64,000 bases of DNA from Pseudomonas fildesensis (GCF_001050345.1 NZ_LFMW01000039.1:186001-250000), one strand, 5' to 3'; numbered from the stretch's first letter, positions 15,394 to 24,701 are shown. Made by a program: numbers and translations. Notes: generated by a model not told the origin, from the letters alone.

Positions 15394-15900
15394 TTAATGC
15401 AACACCGCCCGCGTGATCAAAAAGCTCATCAGTTGCGGGTCATCTTCCAGCTCGATGGTCTGCACCGGGCGCGGCAGATTATCCAGCACCGAACGCCAGA
15501 ACGCCTGGGACACTTCGTCCTGGTCATAGAAGCGCACCAGCCAATCGACCTCGCCACTGCACAGCACTTGAGTGGCGATGGCGCGGCCGATGCCCTTGCG
15601 GCGATAGCGCTTGAGCACAAACAAGTCGGCCAGCTCCAGGGCATGGATGCCCGGCAGCTCGCTGCCTTCGATCAGCATGAAACCGGCAATAAAACCATCG
15701 ACCAGCAGCAGGTTGGCGCTCCATTGCGGGTCTTGCCAGTAGCGGGTCAGGTGTTCGTCATGAATGTAGAAACGGCCGTCAGCCTCCACATCTTCCTGCT
15801 CCCAGTCCGACGACTCGTAGGCGTAGTACTGGTAGAGGTTACGGATCAGCTCGGACGATTCAGGGCCGGTCTGGATCAATTCAACAGTGGTTTCAGGCAT
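15394..15900 (-). CDS. GNAT-family N-acetyltransferase
   Basis: About 168 residues from the ATG at 15900 (MPETTVELIQTGPESSEL); the frame is open 54 bases further. The acetyl-CoA binding motif A is ADLFVLKRYRRKGIGRAIA (R/Q-x-x-G-x-G/A), and the ALELADLFV strand precedes it. The ending VRFYDQDEVSQAFWRSVL...DDPQLMSFLI is typical of single-domain GNATs annotated as putative acetyltransferases; substrate unknown. Convergent with the GlxA-type regulator, no shared operon. Confidence 0.82.
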   Translation of the reverse strand: MPETTVELIQTGPESSELIRNLYQYYAYESSDWEQEDVEADGRFYIHDEHLTRYWQDPQWSANLLLVDGFIAGFMLIEGSELPGIHALELADLFVLKRYRRKGIGRAIATQVLCSGEVDWLVRFYDQDEVSQAFWRSVLDNLPRPVQTIELEDDPQLMSFLITRAVLH

Positions 15901-16080
15901 TAGGCTCTCGGTCAAAAAAAGCAGGGCGCCATTGTTCACAAAAGTTCTACTCAAGCCAATCCATTGTCAAACCTTTCTACTTGCTGAACCGATTGCAGAT
16001 AGGTGTTGGCTCGTCCGAATTCTTGAAACATTTCGAATAAACTTCGCTGGATTGCCACTTTTTCCTGAAGGACATGTACT

Positions 16081-16953
16081 TTGACCAACGTCTGTTCCGC
16101 CGGCCTGGATGTGGGCTTTGCCTCCCTGGATTACCTGCAGATTTTCATCCTGGGCGTAATCCAGGGTATTACCGAACTGTTGCCGGTGTCGTCCACGGCC
16201 CACATGCGCGTGGTGCCCGCCCTGCTCGGCTGGCAGGACCCGGGCTCGGCGTTTTCCGCCGCCATGCAGTTGGCGGCGCTGGCGGCGGTGGTCAGTTACT
16301 TCTGGCGTGATGTGCGCCAAGTGACCACCGGCAGCATTGGCGCGGTGCGCCGCGGTGACTACAACGACCGATGGTTCAAGCTGGCGGTGGCGATTGTGCT
16401 GGCGACCGTACCCATCGGCATCGCGGGCCTGGCCTTATCGTCGACCTTGAACAGCTGCAACTCGCCGTTGCGCGGGCTGATGGTGATCGGCATTTCCTGT
16501 GTGGTGATGGCGGTATTGCTGGCAGCGGCCGAGTTGCGCGCACGCCACACGCGGGACGTCAGTGAAATGCGCCTGCGGGATGCGTTGATCGTGGGGGTTG
16601 CACAGATTGGCGCGTTGATCCCTGGCGTATCGCGCTCCGGCTCCACACTGACCGCCGCGCTGTTTCTCAACTTCAAGCGCGAAGAGGCCGCGCGCTTTTC
16701 CTTCCTGCTCGGCCTGCCCGCCATCGCCCTCGCCGGCTTGAAGGAGCTGTGGGTGCTGCTCCACGCCGAACTGCCCGCCCACGCCTGGCCGCATTTGTTG
16801 TTTGGCCTGGTGGTGGCGAGTGTCTCGGCGTTTTTTGCGATTTGGGGCCTGATGAAGTTCCTTGAGCGGTTCTCCACCTGGCCGTTCGTGATCTACCGCG
16901 CGTTGCTGGGGATTTTCCTGATTGTGGCGGTCAGTACCGGCTTTCTAAACTGA
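16081..16953 (+). CDS. uppP: Undecaprenyl-diphosphatase, UppP/BacA family
   Basis: 290 residues beginning with a TTG at 16081, 8 bases after GAAGGA. Eight or so transmembrane segments. Both catalytic signatures are present: GVIQGITELLPVSSTAH (E-x3-PVSS-x2-H) and PGVSRSGSTLTAAL. The enzyme dephosphorylates undecaprenyl pyrophosphate in the periplasm to recycle the lipid carrier of cell-wall synthesis and confers bacitracin tolerance when overproduced. The central loop is shorter and more divergent than in the housekeeping BacA, so this may be a second copy. Confidence 0.88.
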   Translation: MTNVCSAGLDVGFASLDYLQIFILGVIQGITELLPVSSTAHMRVVPALLGWQDPGSAFSAAMQLAALAAVVSYFWRDVRQVTTGSIGAVRRGDYNDRWFKLAVAIVLATVPIGIAGLALSSTLNSCNSPLRGLMVIGISCVVMAVLLAAAELRARHTRDVSEMRLRDALIVGVAQIGALIPGVSRSGSTLTAALFLNFKREEAARFSFLLGLPAIALAGLKELWVLLHAELPAHAWPHLLFGLVVASVSAFFAIWGLMKFLERFSTWPFVIYRALLGIFLIVAVSTGFLN

Positions 16954-16977
16954 CCCCCTGTAGGCGCCAGGATCAGG

Positions 16978-17023
16978 ACGCGGAGCGTCGGGGGCGGCAT
17001 TCCTTTGCTGCGCGTGGGAACGA
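16978..17023. repeat. REP-like element
   Basis: GACGCGGAGCGTC followed by a GCATTCC...CGCGTGGGAACG segment resembles the GCGGAGCGT/CGTGGGAACGA repeats of Pseudomonas. Located between convergent uppP and the GST gene. Confidence 0.4.
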
Positions 17024-17039
17024 GAAAACGGATATGTAC

Positions 17040-17873
17040 TCAGTCCAGATCACTCGCCTCATGCCGCTCCCGCACCTGCTCTCCAACCTCCCCCGACACC
17101 CGATTAACCTTACGCCCCCGCTGCACCGCCGGCCTTGCCTCAATCGCATCCGCCCAACGCAGCACATGCTTATACTCGTGCACCGACAGAAACTCCGCCG
17201 CCCCATACAACCGCCCTTTCACCAACCCGCCATACCAAGGCCAGATCGCGATATCGGCAATCGTGTACTCATCCCCCGCAATGTACTCACTTACCGCCAA
17301 GCGCTGGTCAAGCACATCCAGCTGCCGCTTGGTCTCCATGGCAAACCGGTTGATTGCATACTCCATCTTGCTCGGCGCATACGCATAAAAATGCCCGAAA
17401 CCACCGCCCAGGTAAGGCGCGCTGCCCATCTGCCAGAACAGCCACGACAGGCACTCCGCACGCGCCGCAGGCTCGGTGGGAAAGAACGCCCCGAACTTCT
17501 CCGCCAGGTACTGCAGGATCGCACCCGACTCAAACACCCGGATCGACGTGGCGCCGCTGCGGTCGAGCAATGCCGGGATTTTTGAGTTCGGGTTGACCGA
17601 GACAAAACCACTGCCGAACTGGTCACCATCACCGATCTTGATCAGCCAGGCATCGTATTCCGCGCCGCTATGCCCGAGGGCCAACAGCTCTTCCAGCAGG
17701 ATCGTGACTTTTTGCCCATTCGGCGTGGCCAGCGAATACAGCTGCAGCGGGTGTTTGCCCACCGGCAGTTGCTGGTCATGGGTGGCGCCAGCGACTGGCC
17801 GGTTGATGCTGGCGAAGGTGCCGCCGCTTTCGGTGTCCCAGGTCCAGACCTTGGGGGGTACGTACTCGGTCAT
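17040..17873 (-). CDS. yghU: Glutathione S-transferase, nu class (YghU-like)
   Basis: 277 residues from the ATG at 17873, which follows AGGAGC. The N-terminus YVPPKVWTWDTESGG then FASINRPVAGATHDQQLPVG is diagnostic of YghU; the thioredoxin-like domain follows (LYSLATPNGQKVTILLEEL, with Thr/Asn rather than Tyr/Cys at the glutathione site), then SGAILQYLAEKFG and an all-helical C-terminal domain. Family enzymes bind two glutathione molecules and act as disulfide-bond or organic-peroxide reductases. Stands alone, downstream of and parallel to the SDR gene 88 bases away. Confidence 0.9.
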   Translation of the reverse strand: MTEYVPPKVWTWDTESGGTFASINRPVAGATHDQQLPVGKHPLQLYSLATPNGQKVTILLEELLALGHSGAEYDAWLIKIGDGDQFGSGFVSVNPNSKIPALLDRSGATSIRVFESGAILQYLAEKFGAFFPTEPAARAECLSWLFWQMGSAPYLGGGFGHFYAYAPSKMEYAINRFAMETKRQLDVLDQRLAVSEYIAGDEYTIADIAIWPWYGGLVKGRLYGAAEFLSVHEYKHVLRWADAIEARPAVQRGRKVNRVSGEVGEQVRERHEASDLD

Positions 17874-17961
17874 GCTCACTGCTCCTGAAGCGCTTGCGAT
17901 CAACGAAGCGCTCCAGACTAAACCAAAGGCTGCGGTGCTGGCCAATCCAGCGCGTTAACCC

Positions 17962-18729
17962 CTACACCCACCCACCATCCACAATAAAGTTCTGCGCCGA
18001 ACACATCGCCGACGCATCCGACGCGAGGAACAGCGCCATGTTGGCGATGTGTTCGGGCAGTACGCTGCCCGGCAGGCACTGGCTGCGGCTGATCAATTCC
18101 CTGGCCGCATCGTCCACCCACATGGTCAGTTGTTTTTCCGTCATCACCCAGCCCGGCACCAGCGTGTTGACCCGAATGCGGTTGGGGCCCAGCTCACGAG
18201 CCAACGCGCGCGTCATGCCATGGGCTGCGGCCTTGCTGGCGGCGTACACCGGGTAACCGGCGGAGGCCATCATCCAGCCCACGGAGCCCAAGTTGATGAT
18301 CGAGCCACCACCGGCGCCCTTCATCATCGGCACCACCGCCTTGGCGGCAAAAAATGCGTGCTTGAGGTTGACTGAAATCAGCTTGTCAAAGGTGTCCGAA
18401 TCGACTTCCTCCAGTGTGTGTCGCACGTCATTGGCGGCGTTGTTCACCAGCACCGTGATCGGCCCCAGGGAATGTTCAAAGCGCCCGATCGCCGCCTTGT
18501 AGGCGATCTCGTCGGTGATATCGCAATGGCCGAATTCCACCGCGTGCCCCTGGGAATTCAACAGCGCCGCCAGCCGCTCGCCCTGGCTTTGCGCGCGGTC
18601 CACAAAGGCCACCTTGGCGCCCTGCCTGGCAAAGGCCCGCACCATAAACTCGCCAATGCCCGAGGCGCCTCCGGAGATCAGTACGGTCTTGCCTTTGAGG
18701 TCGGGATAAACGGCTTGCTCAGTACTCAT
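17962..18729 (-). CDS. Short-chain dehydrogenase, probable aldose (L-arabinose/D-galactose/D-xylose) 1-dehydrogenase
   Basis: 255 residues. Classical SDR: cofactor motif GGASGIG near residue 20, NNAAN, catalytic Ser in NLGSVGW, YAASK (Tyr-x3-Lys), and FIVDGGWV at the end. The opening YPDLKGKTVLISGG and the RHTLEEV, VNLKHAFF and CLPG segments are like the NAD-dependent D-xylose dehydrogenase of Caulobacter (XylB), an aldose-to-lactone enzyme. It is divergent from a periplasmic aldose mutarotase gene, and the shared intergenic region holds a copy of the arabinose-cluster operator (18823-18835). It therefore most likely supplies the first step of the arabinose pathway encoded at 20-31 kb, which otherwise lacks a dehydrogenase. 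Confidence 0.82.
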   Translation of the reverse strand: MSTEQAVYPDLKGKTVLISGGASGIGEFMVRAFARQGAKVAFVDRAQSQGERLAALLNSQGHAVEFGHCDITDEIAYKAAIGRFEHSLGPITVLVNNAANDVRHTLEEVDSDTFDKLISVNLKHAFFAAKAVVPMMKGAGGGSIINLGSVGWMMASAGYPVYAASKAAAHGMTRALARELGPNRIRVNTLVPGWVMTEKQLTMWVDDAARELISRSQCLPGSVLPEHIANMALFLASDASAMCSAQNFIVDGGWV

Positions 18730-18822
18730 GTCAGGGTTGCCTCGATCAATTAGTCTTATTTTATTTTACGAAACCGGGGTTAAAGGCTATAAATTCGCAG
18801 TCACACGACAAAATATCGCACA

Positions 18823-18835
18823 TTAGTAGAACTAT
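18823..18835. promoter_or_regulatory. Third copy of the arabinose-cluster (GntR) operator
   Basis: TTAGT-AGA-ACTAT followed by T resembles the ATAGT-ATG-ACTAT site at 28733-28745 (11 of 13 bases over TAGTATGACTATT). It lies 32 bases upstream of the mutarotase start in the SDR/galM divergent region. Confidence 0.5.
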
Positions 18836-18866
18836 TCCACTCAAAACAACAAAAGGAAGTTCGACC

Positions 18867-20015
18867 ATGAAGCACCCTCGATACCTGCTTTCCGGCCTGG
18901 CGCTGTCCATGATGATCGCCAGTGGCGGCGCCCAGTCTGCAGGACTCACCAGCGAACAAAAACCTTTCGGTAAAACCAACGACGGCACCGCTGTCGAGCA
19001 GTACGTGTTGCGCAACAGCCACGGCATGCAAGCCACAGTGATTACTTACGGCGGCGTGTTGCAGTCGCTGAAGGTGCCGGACAAACACGGCAAGGTCGAC
19101 GACGTAGTGCTCGGTTTCGACGACGTGCAGGGCTACCAGAGCGGCACGGCGTTTTTCGGTGCGACCATCGGGCGCTTCGGCAATCGCCTGGCCGGCGGTG
19201 CCTTTGAACTCGACGGCAAGCGCTTCCAGGTGCCGCTCAACGATGGCCCCAACTCGCTGCATGGCGGCGCCCAGGGCTTCGACAAGCATGTGTGGAAAGC
19301 CGAGCCGGTCAAGGATAAGGATTCAGTCGGCGTGAAGCTGAGCTACCTGTCCAAGGACGGTGAAATGGGCTTCCCCGGCAATTTGAAAACCGAGGTCACC
19401 TACCGCCTCAATGACAAGAATGAACTGCACATCGACTACACCGCCACCACCGACAAACCCACGGTGCTCAACCTCACCAACCACAGTTACTTCAACCTCG
19501 CCGGCGCCGGTAATGGTGACATCCTCACGCAGGTCGCAACCTTGCACGCCAGCCACTACACGCCGGTGAATGCCACGTTGATCCCGACGGGCGAACTGGC
19601 CCCGGTCAAGGGCACGCCGATGGATTTCCTGAAGCCGACGCCGATCGGCCAACACATCAAGGCCGATCACCCGCAACTAAAATTCGCCGAACCGAAACAG
19701 GGCGGGTTTGACTTCAACTGGGCGCTGGATACAAAAGGCGACGTCAAACAGCTCGCCGCCGAGGTGCATGACCCTGCGTCGGGTCGGCGTTTGCAGCTCT
19801 ATACCACGGAGCCTGGGGTGCAGTTTTATACCAGCAACTTCCTCGATGGTTCGGTGAAGGGCAAGGCCGGCAAGACGTATAAGCACTGGAGCGGGTTTAC
19901 CCTGGAGACCCAGCATTTTCCAGATGCACCGAACCAGCCGAAGTTTGCTTCGACCCGCTTGAACCCGGGGCAGACCTACACCCAGAACACCGTCTTCAAG
20001 TTCTCCGCCGATTGA
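18867..20015 (+). CDS. galM: Aldose 1-epimerase (mutarotase), exported
   Basis: 382 residues with a Sec signal peptide (LLSGLALSMMIASGGAQSAG region), so periplasmic unlike the E. coli enzyme. Family hallmarks: TYGGVLQSLKVPDK, NRLAGGAF, NDGPNSLHGG (first catalytic His), NLTNHSYFNLAG (second His), GFDFNW and the late LETQHFPDAPNQP with catalytic Glu. AAAGGAAG precedes the ATG. It interconverts alpha and beta anomers of sugars such as L-arabinose or galactose before uptake or oxidation. Divergent from the sugar dehydrogenase gene; an arabinose-type operator lies in the shared promoter. Confidence 0.93.
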   Translation: MKHPRYLLSGLALSMMIASGGAQSAGLTSEQKPFGKTNDGTAVEQYVLRNSHGMQATVITYGGVLQSLKVPDKHGKVDDVVLGFDDVQGYQSGTAFFGATIGRFGNRLAGGAFELDGKRFQVPLNDGPNSLHGGAQGFDKHVWKAEPVKDKDSVGVKLSYLSKDGEMGFPGNLKTEVTYRLNDKNELHIDYTATTDKPTVLNLTNHSYFNLAGAGNGDILTQVATLHASHYTPVNATLIPTGELAPVKGTPMDFLKPTPIGQHIKADHPQLKFAEPKQGGFDFNWALDTKGDVKQLAAEVHDPASGRRLQLYTTEPGVQFYTSNFLDGSVKGKAGKTYKHWSGFTLETQHFPDAPNQPKFASTRLNPGQTYTQNTVFKFSAD

Positions 20016-20039
20016 TCTGGTAGGTGAAGAGCCCGCTTG

Positions 20040-20229
20040 TTGTGGCGAGCGGGCTGGTCGTGGCGAGCGGGCTTGCCCCGCGTTGGGCTGCGAAGCGGCC
20101 CCATTGAGGAAGAATGCGTTGTATCAGGCAAACCTCCGCGCCAGGTTTTGGGGCTGCTTCGCAGCCCAACGCGGGGCAAGCCCGCTCGCCACAACAAGCC
20201 CGCTCGCCACAACAGCCCCGCTCGCCACG
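20040..20229. repeat. REP-doublet (REPIN-like) element with tandem arm copies
   Basis: Left side has two consecutive GTGGCGAGCGGGCT units, right side three consecutive CCCGCTCGCCACAACAAG-type units, around the GCGTTGGGCTGCGAAGC / GCTTCGCAGCCCAACGC inner arms. Lies between convergent galM and araH. Confidence 0.75.
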
Positions 20230-20233
20230 ACAA

Positions 20234-21202
20234 TCAGCGTTGTTTCATGCGGTCGATGACCACGGCCAGCAACAGGATCGAGCCCCGGATGACGTACTGG
20301 TAGAAGGTATCGATATTCTTCAGGTTCATCGCGTTCTCAATGATCGCCAGGATCAACACCCCGGCGATCACATGGCGGATCATGCCCACCCCGCCACTCA
20401 GCGACACCCCGCCCAACACGCAGGCAGAAATCACCGTCAGTTCAAAACCCTGGCCGATCATTGGTTGGCCGGAGGTCATGCGCGAAGCCAGGATCACCCC
20501 GGCCAGGGCGCCGATCACGCCGTGCACGGCGAAGATCAGGATCTTGGTGCGGTCGACGTTGACGCCCGCCAGCAACGCCGCTTCCGGGTTGCCGCCGATG
20601 GCCATGGTGTTGCGCCCGTAGGTGGTGTAGTTGAGCAACCAGCCGAAAAATACAAAGCAGACGATTGTGATCAGAATCGGCACCGGCACGCCCAATAATT
20701 GGCCGTTACCAAAGATAAAGAACTGATCCTGGGACACCCCGACCGCCTTGCCATTGGCAAAGATGTACGCCAGGCCACGCACGATCTGCATGGTCGCCAA
20801 CGTGGTGATCAGGGCATTGACGCGCAGCTTGGCGATCACGATGCCGTTGATCAGCCCGACGATCAGCCCCATCAACAACGCCGCACCGATGCCCAGCATG
20901 ACGCTGTCGGTATCGCGCATCACAATCGCCGCCACCACGCCGGCACAGGCGATCACCGAGCCCACCGACAAGTCGAAATGCCCCGACGCCAGGCAGAACA
21001 GCATGGTGCACGCGGCGATGCCCACCGTGGAAATCGCCAGGCCCAGCCCGCGCATGTTCAGCGGCGAGAGGAAGTTGTCGATGAGCAAGGCGCACAGCAG
21101 GAAAATACTCACCGCCGCCAGCAGCATCGCCCAATTGTCGAGCAGCGCGCGCAGGTCCAGGGGTTTGCGTGCCGTCGGCAGCACGTTGTTTTGAGTTGTC
21201 AT
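20234..21202 (-). CDS. araH: L-arabinose ABC transporter permease AraH
   Basis: 322 residues, eight to ten transmembrane helices, carbohydrate-uptake-2 permease type: GHFDLSVGSVIA, GLINGIVIAKLRVNALITTLATM (seen in pieces), ASRMTSGQPMIGQGFELTVI and the EAA-like GGVSLSGGVGMIRHVIAGVL. N-terminus and sequence fit AraH. Last gene of the long operon, ten bases after araG; it pairs with AraG and AraF to import L-arabinose. Confidence 0.9.
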   Translation of the reverse strand: MTTQNNVLPTARKPLDLRALLDNWAMLLAAVSIFLLCALLIDNFLSPLNMRGLGLAISTVGIAACTMLFCLASGHFDLSVGSVIACAGVVAAIVMRDTDSVMLGIGAALLMGLIVGLINGIVIAKLRVNALITTLATMQIVRGLAYIFANGKAVGVSQDQFFIFGNGQLLGVPVPILITIVCFVFFGWLLNYTTYGRNTMAIGGNPEAALLAGVNVDRTKILIFAVHGVIGALAGVILASRMTSGQPMIGQGFELTVISACVLGGVSLSGGVGMIRHVIAGVLILAIIENAMNLKNIDTFYQYVIRGSILLLAVVIDRMKQR

Positions 21203-21211
21203 AGTGTTCTC

Positions 21212-22738
21212 TCAGTTCGCCAGGCCGCGCGGCAAGGCCAGTTGCAGCAGGTTGGATTCAGTGGCGTGTTCGCGGCGTTGCTCGCCGCGCATCGCGCCTT
21301 CACACAGCACCAGGATGCGGTCGGAGATGCCCATCACTTCCATCAGGTCGCTGGACACCACGATGACGGCAATGCCGCTGGCCGCCAGGTTATGGATGAT
21401 CTGGTAGATCTCGGCCTTGGCACCGATATCGATGCCACGGGTCGGCTCGTCCAGTAGCAGGACCTTCATCGGCATCGACAGCCAGCGACCGAGAATGGCC
21501 TTCTGCTGATTGCCGCCTGAGAGGTACATGATCTTCTGCGCCGCGTTCGGCGTTTTGACTTTCATCGCCCGGATCTGCTGGTCGGCATTGCCCTTTTCCC
21601 AGCCGTCGCGCAATAGCCAGCCGAAGGTGGAATGGGCGCCACGGGCACTGATGTTGATGTTTTCGGCGACGCTTGCGAGCGGAATGATGCCCTCCTTCTT
21701 GCGGTCTTCCGGGCACAGCAACACGCCTGCGGTAATGGCGTCGCGCGGTGAACGCAGTTGCAAGGTTTGCCCGCAGAGCTCCAGTTGCCCGGCAGTGGTG
21801 CGCTCCAGGCCGCTGAGCAGACGGAACAACTCGGTACGCCCTGCCCCCACCAGGCCGAACAGGCCGAGGATTTCGCCCTTGTGTACCTGGAAGCTGACCG
21901 GTTCGCGCAAGCCCGGGCCGAGCAAACCGTCGACTTTGAGCGCCACTTCACCGTGCTCACGCGGGCGGTAGTCGTAGATGTCCTGGATGTCGCGGCCGAC
22001 CATGCACGTCACCAACTGGTCGTGGGTCAACGTGCTCATGTCCTCGAAAGTGCGCACGTAGCGGCCGTCCTTGAACACGGTGACCGCGTCGCAGATGCGG
22101 AACACCTCTTCCATGCGATGAGACACGTAGAGCACCACTTTGCCCTCGTCGCGCAGGCGCGTGATGATCGCCATCAAGCGGTCGATCTCGCGGGCGGACA
22201 AGCTGCTGGTGGGCTCATCAAAAGCAATCACATGGGCACCACGGGACAACGCCTTGGCGATTTCCACCAGTTGGCGCTGGCCCAGGGACAGGCGGCCGAG
22301 CTTTTCCTGCGGGTCAATTTCGTCAGCCAGGCCCTTGAGACACGCCAGCGCCTGCTTGCGCAGCAACCCACGATTAACCACGCCGAAGCGCGACGGCAAA
22401 TGCCCGAGGAACAAGTTTTCCGCCACGGTCATTTCCGGCACCAGATGCAGCTCCTGATGGATCACCGCAACGCCGCTGGCGATGCTGTCAGCGGCGCACT
22501 TGAAAGCCATGGTCTGCTCGCCGATCTGCAACGTGCCACTGCTGGGGATATAGGCGCCGCCGAGGATCTTCAACAGCGTCGACTTGCCCGCGCCGTTCTC
22601 GCCCATCAAGGCATGCACCTGCCCCGGCTGGGCGGTGAAGCTGATGCCGTCCAGCGCCTTGACCCCGGGGAAGGTTTTGCCGATGCCCGTGAAGCTCAAC
22701 CGGGCGCCGGCGTTGTGTGTCTGTAATTGCGCGTGCAT
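21212..22738 (-). CDS. araG: L-arabinose ABC transporter ATP-binding protein AraG
   Basis: 508 residues from the ATG at 22738 (MHAQLQTHNAGARLSF), preceded by AGAGGTGG. Two ATPase cassettes as in all sugar CUT2 importers: first Walker A GENGAGKSTLLK, signature LSLGQRQLVEIAKAL, Walker B VIAFDEPTSSLS; second degenerate P-loop GLVGAGRTELFR, signature LSGGNQQKAILGRWL, Walker B LLLDEPTRGIDIGA. The second cassette is the usual variant one. Lies between araF (56 bases) and araH (9 bases). Confidence 0.93.
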   Translation of the reverse strand: MHAQLQTHNAGARLSFTGIGKTFPGVKALDGISFTAQPGQVHALMGENGAGKSTLLKILGGAYIPSSGTLQIGEQTMAFKCAADSIASGVAVIHQELHLVPEMTVAENLFLGHLPSRFGVVNRGLLRKQALACLKGLADEIDPQEKLGRLSLGQRQLVEIAKALSRGAHVIAFDEPTSSLSAREIDRLMAIITRLRDEGKVVLYVSHRMEEVFRICDAVTVFKDGRYVRTFEDMSTLTHDQLVTCMVGRDIQDIYDYRPREHGEVALKVDGLLGPGLREPVSFQVHKGEILGLFGLVGAGRTELFRLLSGLERTTAGQLELCGQTLQLRSPRDAITAGVLLCPEDRKKEGIIPLASVAENINISARGAHSTFGWLLRDGWEKGNADQQIRAMKVKTPNAAQKIMYLSGGNQQKAILGRWLSMPMKVLLLDEPTRGIDIGAKAEIYQIIHNLAASGIAVIVVSSDLMEVMGISDRILVLCEGAMRGEQRREHATESNLLQLALPRGLAN

Positions 22739-22794
22739 AACCACCTCTGAACACCGGTCAGGCGGCCCCGTTGCGGCGGCCGCCGGGGTAAAAA

Positions 22795-23799
22795 TCAGTT
22801 CCACAAGCCGATTTTTTCCAGTTCCTGCTTGAAGTTGTCGCGGGTGATCAGCGTCACTTCATCCATGGCGGTGTACTTCGGGGGTTCCTTGCCGGTGGTG
22901 ACCCAGTCGAACATCATCTTCGCGGTGTTGTAGCCCTCGATGTGCGGGCTTGGCAGCATCGAACCGAAGAAGCCGCTGTTGGCTTTCTTCAATTCGCCGA
23001 TGGCGTCGGTGCCATTGATGCCGATGCCGATCACGTTGGCTGCGGCAAAGCCGGCGCTTTCCGTGGCGCGCACGCCGCCGAGCACGGTGTTGTCGTTCAT
23101 GCCGCCGATGATCAGGTTTTTCGCACCGCTGGGCAGTTTGACCAGCGCCGAGTTGGTGGCGTCCATGCTGCCGGGTACATCGAGAGTCTTGGCGGCGGTG
23201 AACAGGATGTGGTCCTTGGGCATGCCGGCTTCTTCCAGGGATTTTACCGAGCCGTCAGTGCGTTTTTTGCCGGTGTCGAGTTCGTTGAAGGTGTTGATCA
23301 CCGCGTAGGTGTCCTTCCAGTCCCAGCCGCGTTTTTTCGCCTCGGTCGCCATGGCGGCGCCCTGCTTCTGGCCGACTTCAAAGGCGGCCATGCCGAGGTA
23401 CGGCACGTCCTCCATGAAGTTGCCCTTGGCGTCGACGAAGCGGTCATCCACGGCAATTACTTTCAAGCCGTTGGCCTTGGCTTTGGCGACGATGGCCGGG
23501 CCGAGGGACACGTCCGGCGGGCAGATCACGAAGCCCTTCGCACCGTTGGCGGCCAGGCTGTCGATGGCCGAGAGGGTTTTCTCGCCATCGGGCACGGCGA
23601 TCTTGATCACGGTGAAACCATGCTCTTTGCCGGCTTTTTCGGCGAAGGCCCATTCGGTCTGGAACCATGGCTCTTCAGCCTGCTTGACCAGAAAACCGAT
23701 CTTCACTTGCTCAGCGGCCAGCAGCAGGCCGCTCACGCTCAGGGCCGAGACCGCCACAGCGGCGCAGCACAGGGAACGCAAACCACGACGACGATTCAT
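22795..23799 (-). CDS. araF: L-arabinose-binding periplasmic protein AraF
   Basis: 334 residues with a Sec signal peptide (LCCAAVAVSALSVSGLLLAA). The mature part follows AraF closely: VKIGFLVKQAEEPWFQTEW, DDRFVDAKGNFMEDVPYLGMAA in pieces, RTDGSVKSLEEAG, LIIGGMNDNTVLGGVRATE, GIGINGTDAIGEL. Delivers L-arabinose to AraGH. Fifth gene of the operon from the MFS gene, directly after the lactonase gene. Confidence 0.94.
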   Translation of the reverse strand: MNRRRGLRSLCCAAVAVSALSVSGLLLAAEQVKIGFLVKQAEEPWFQTEWAFAEKAGKEHGFTVIKIAVPDGEKTLSAIDSLAANGAKGFVICPPDVSLGPAIVAKAKANGLKVIAVDDRFVDAKGNFMEDVPYLGMAAFEVGQKQGAAMATEAKKRGWDWKDTYAVINTFNELDTGKKRTDGSVKSLEEAGMPKDHILFTAAKTLDVPGSMDATNSALVKLPSGAKNLIIGGMNDNTVLGGVRATESAGFAAANVIGIGINGTDAIGELKKANSGFFGSMLPSPHIEGYNTAKMMFDWVTTGKEPPKYTAMDEVTLITRDNFKQELEKIGLWN

Positions 23800-23837
23800 A
23801 CGGGTGACTCCTTGTTGTTGTTTTTAAAGTCTTGGGT

Positions 23838-24701
23838 TTAACCAGCAAAGCGGTGACAGGGTGTGCCTGGCACGTCAACCTCGACGGCCAGTACCGCGCC
23901 ATCCAGGGGGTGATCAAGGGGGCTAGCGGCGCTGGTGATGTAGAGGGTGGTGAGGTTCGGCCCGCCGAAGACACAACTGGTCGGGCGGCTGACGGGCAGT
24001 TCGAGGATGCGGTCGACCTCCCCCTCCGGCGTCAGGCGCAGCAGGCAACTGCCGTCCCAACGCGCGTTCCAGATATGGCCCTCGGCGTCCATGGCCGAGC
24101 CGTCCGGCCCACCGCGCGCGTGCGGGCCAAACCACACCTGAGCGTCGTGCAAACGGCCGTCAGGCTCGATTGAATGCTGATACAGCGTGCCATCCAGGCT
24201 GTCGCCAAAATGCACCTGGGTGCCGTCCTCGCTCCAGAGCAAGGTGTTGGGGATGCCCAGGCCGTGCAGCAGCGGCGTGACCTGCGCATCGGCGTCGATG
24301 CGAAACAGGCCACCGGAGCGCCGGGTGATGGGCAAATCTTCACCCTGCTCGCCGATGTTGTTCTGCATGGTGCCCAGCCACAGCCGGCCCTGGGCATCGC
24401 AGCGCGCTTCATTGCCACGGTTGCCCGGTTGCGGGTCGGCCACGCACAGCAGGGTCAAGGCTTCGGTCGCCAGGTCCAGCCGATAGACGCCGCTGCTCAG
24501 GGTCACCAGCGCATCACCGCTTTCACACGGGATAAACGCGGAGACATGCTCCGGCAACTGCCAAATCTGCAACTGCCCGCCCATCAGGCGAAGGGCCTGT
24601 TTGCCGGCAATATTGACCCAATACAGTGCCTGGGTCGGCGCGTCCCAGAACGGACCTTCGCCCAACTGCGCACGGTGCGGGGTGACTGCGTTCAACGGCA
24701 T
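23838..24701 (-). CDS. SMP-30/gluconolactonase family lactonase, probable L-arabinono-1,4-lactonase
   Basis: 287 residues, six-bladed beta-propeller of the SMP-30/LRE family: HRAQLGEGPFWD (metal-ligand Glu), GNEARCDAQGRLWLGTM, IPNTLLWSEDGTQVHFGDSLDGTL (Asn/Asp ligands, in pieces), GGPDGSAMDAEGHIWNARW. It binds a divalent metal and opens sugar lactones. Placement between araF and a semialdehyde dehydrogenase in an arabinose operon points to hydrolysis of L-arabinonolactone to L-arabonate, step two of the oxidative pathway. Confidence 0.87.
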   Translation of the reverse strand: MPLNAVTPHRAQLGEGPFWDAPTQALYWVNIAGKQALRLMGGQLQIWQLPEHVSAFIPCESGDALVTLSSGVYRLDLATEALTLLCVADPQPGNRGNEARCDAQGRLWLGTMQNNIGEQGEDLPITRRSGGLFRIDADAQVTPLLHGLGIPNTLLWSEDGTQVHFGDSLDGTLYQHSIEPDGRLHDAQVWFGPHARGGPDGSAMDAEGHIWNARWDGSCLLRLTPEGEVDRILELPVSRPTSCVFGGPNLTTLYITSAASPLDHPLDGAVLAVEVDVPGTPCHRFAG

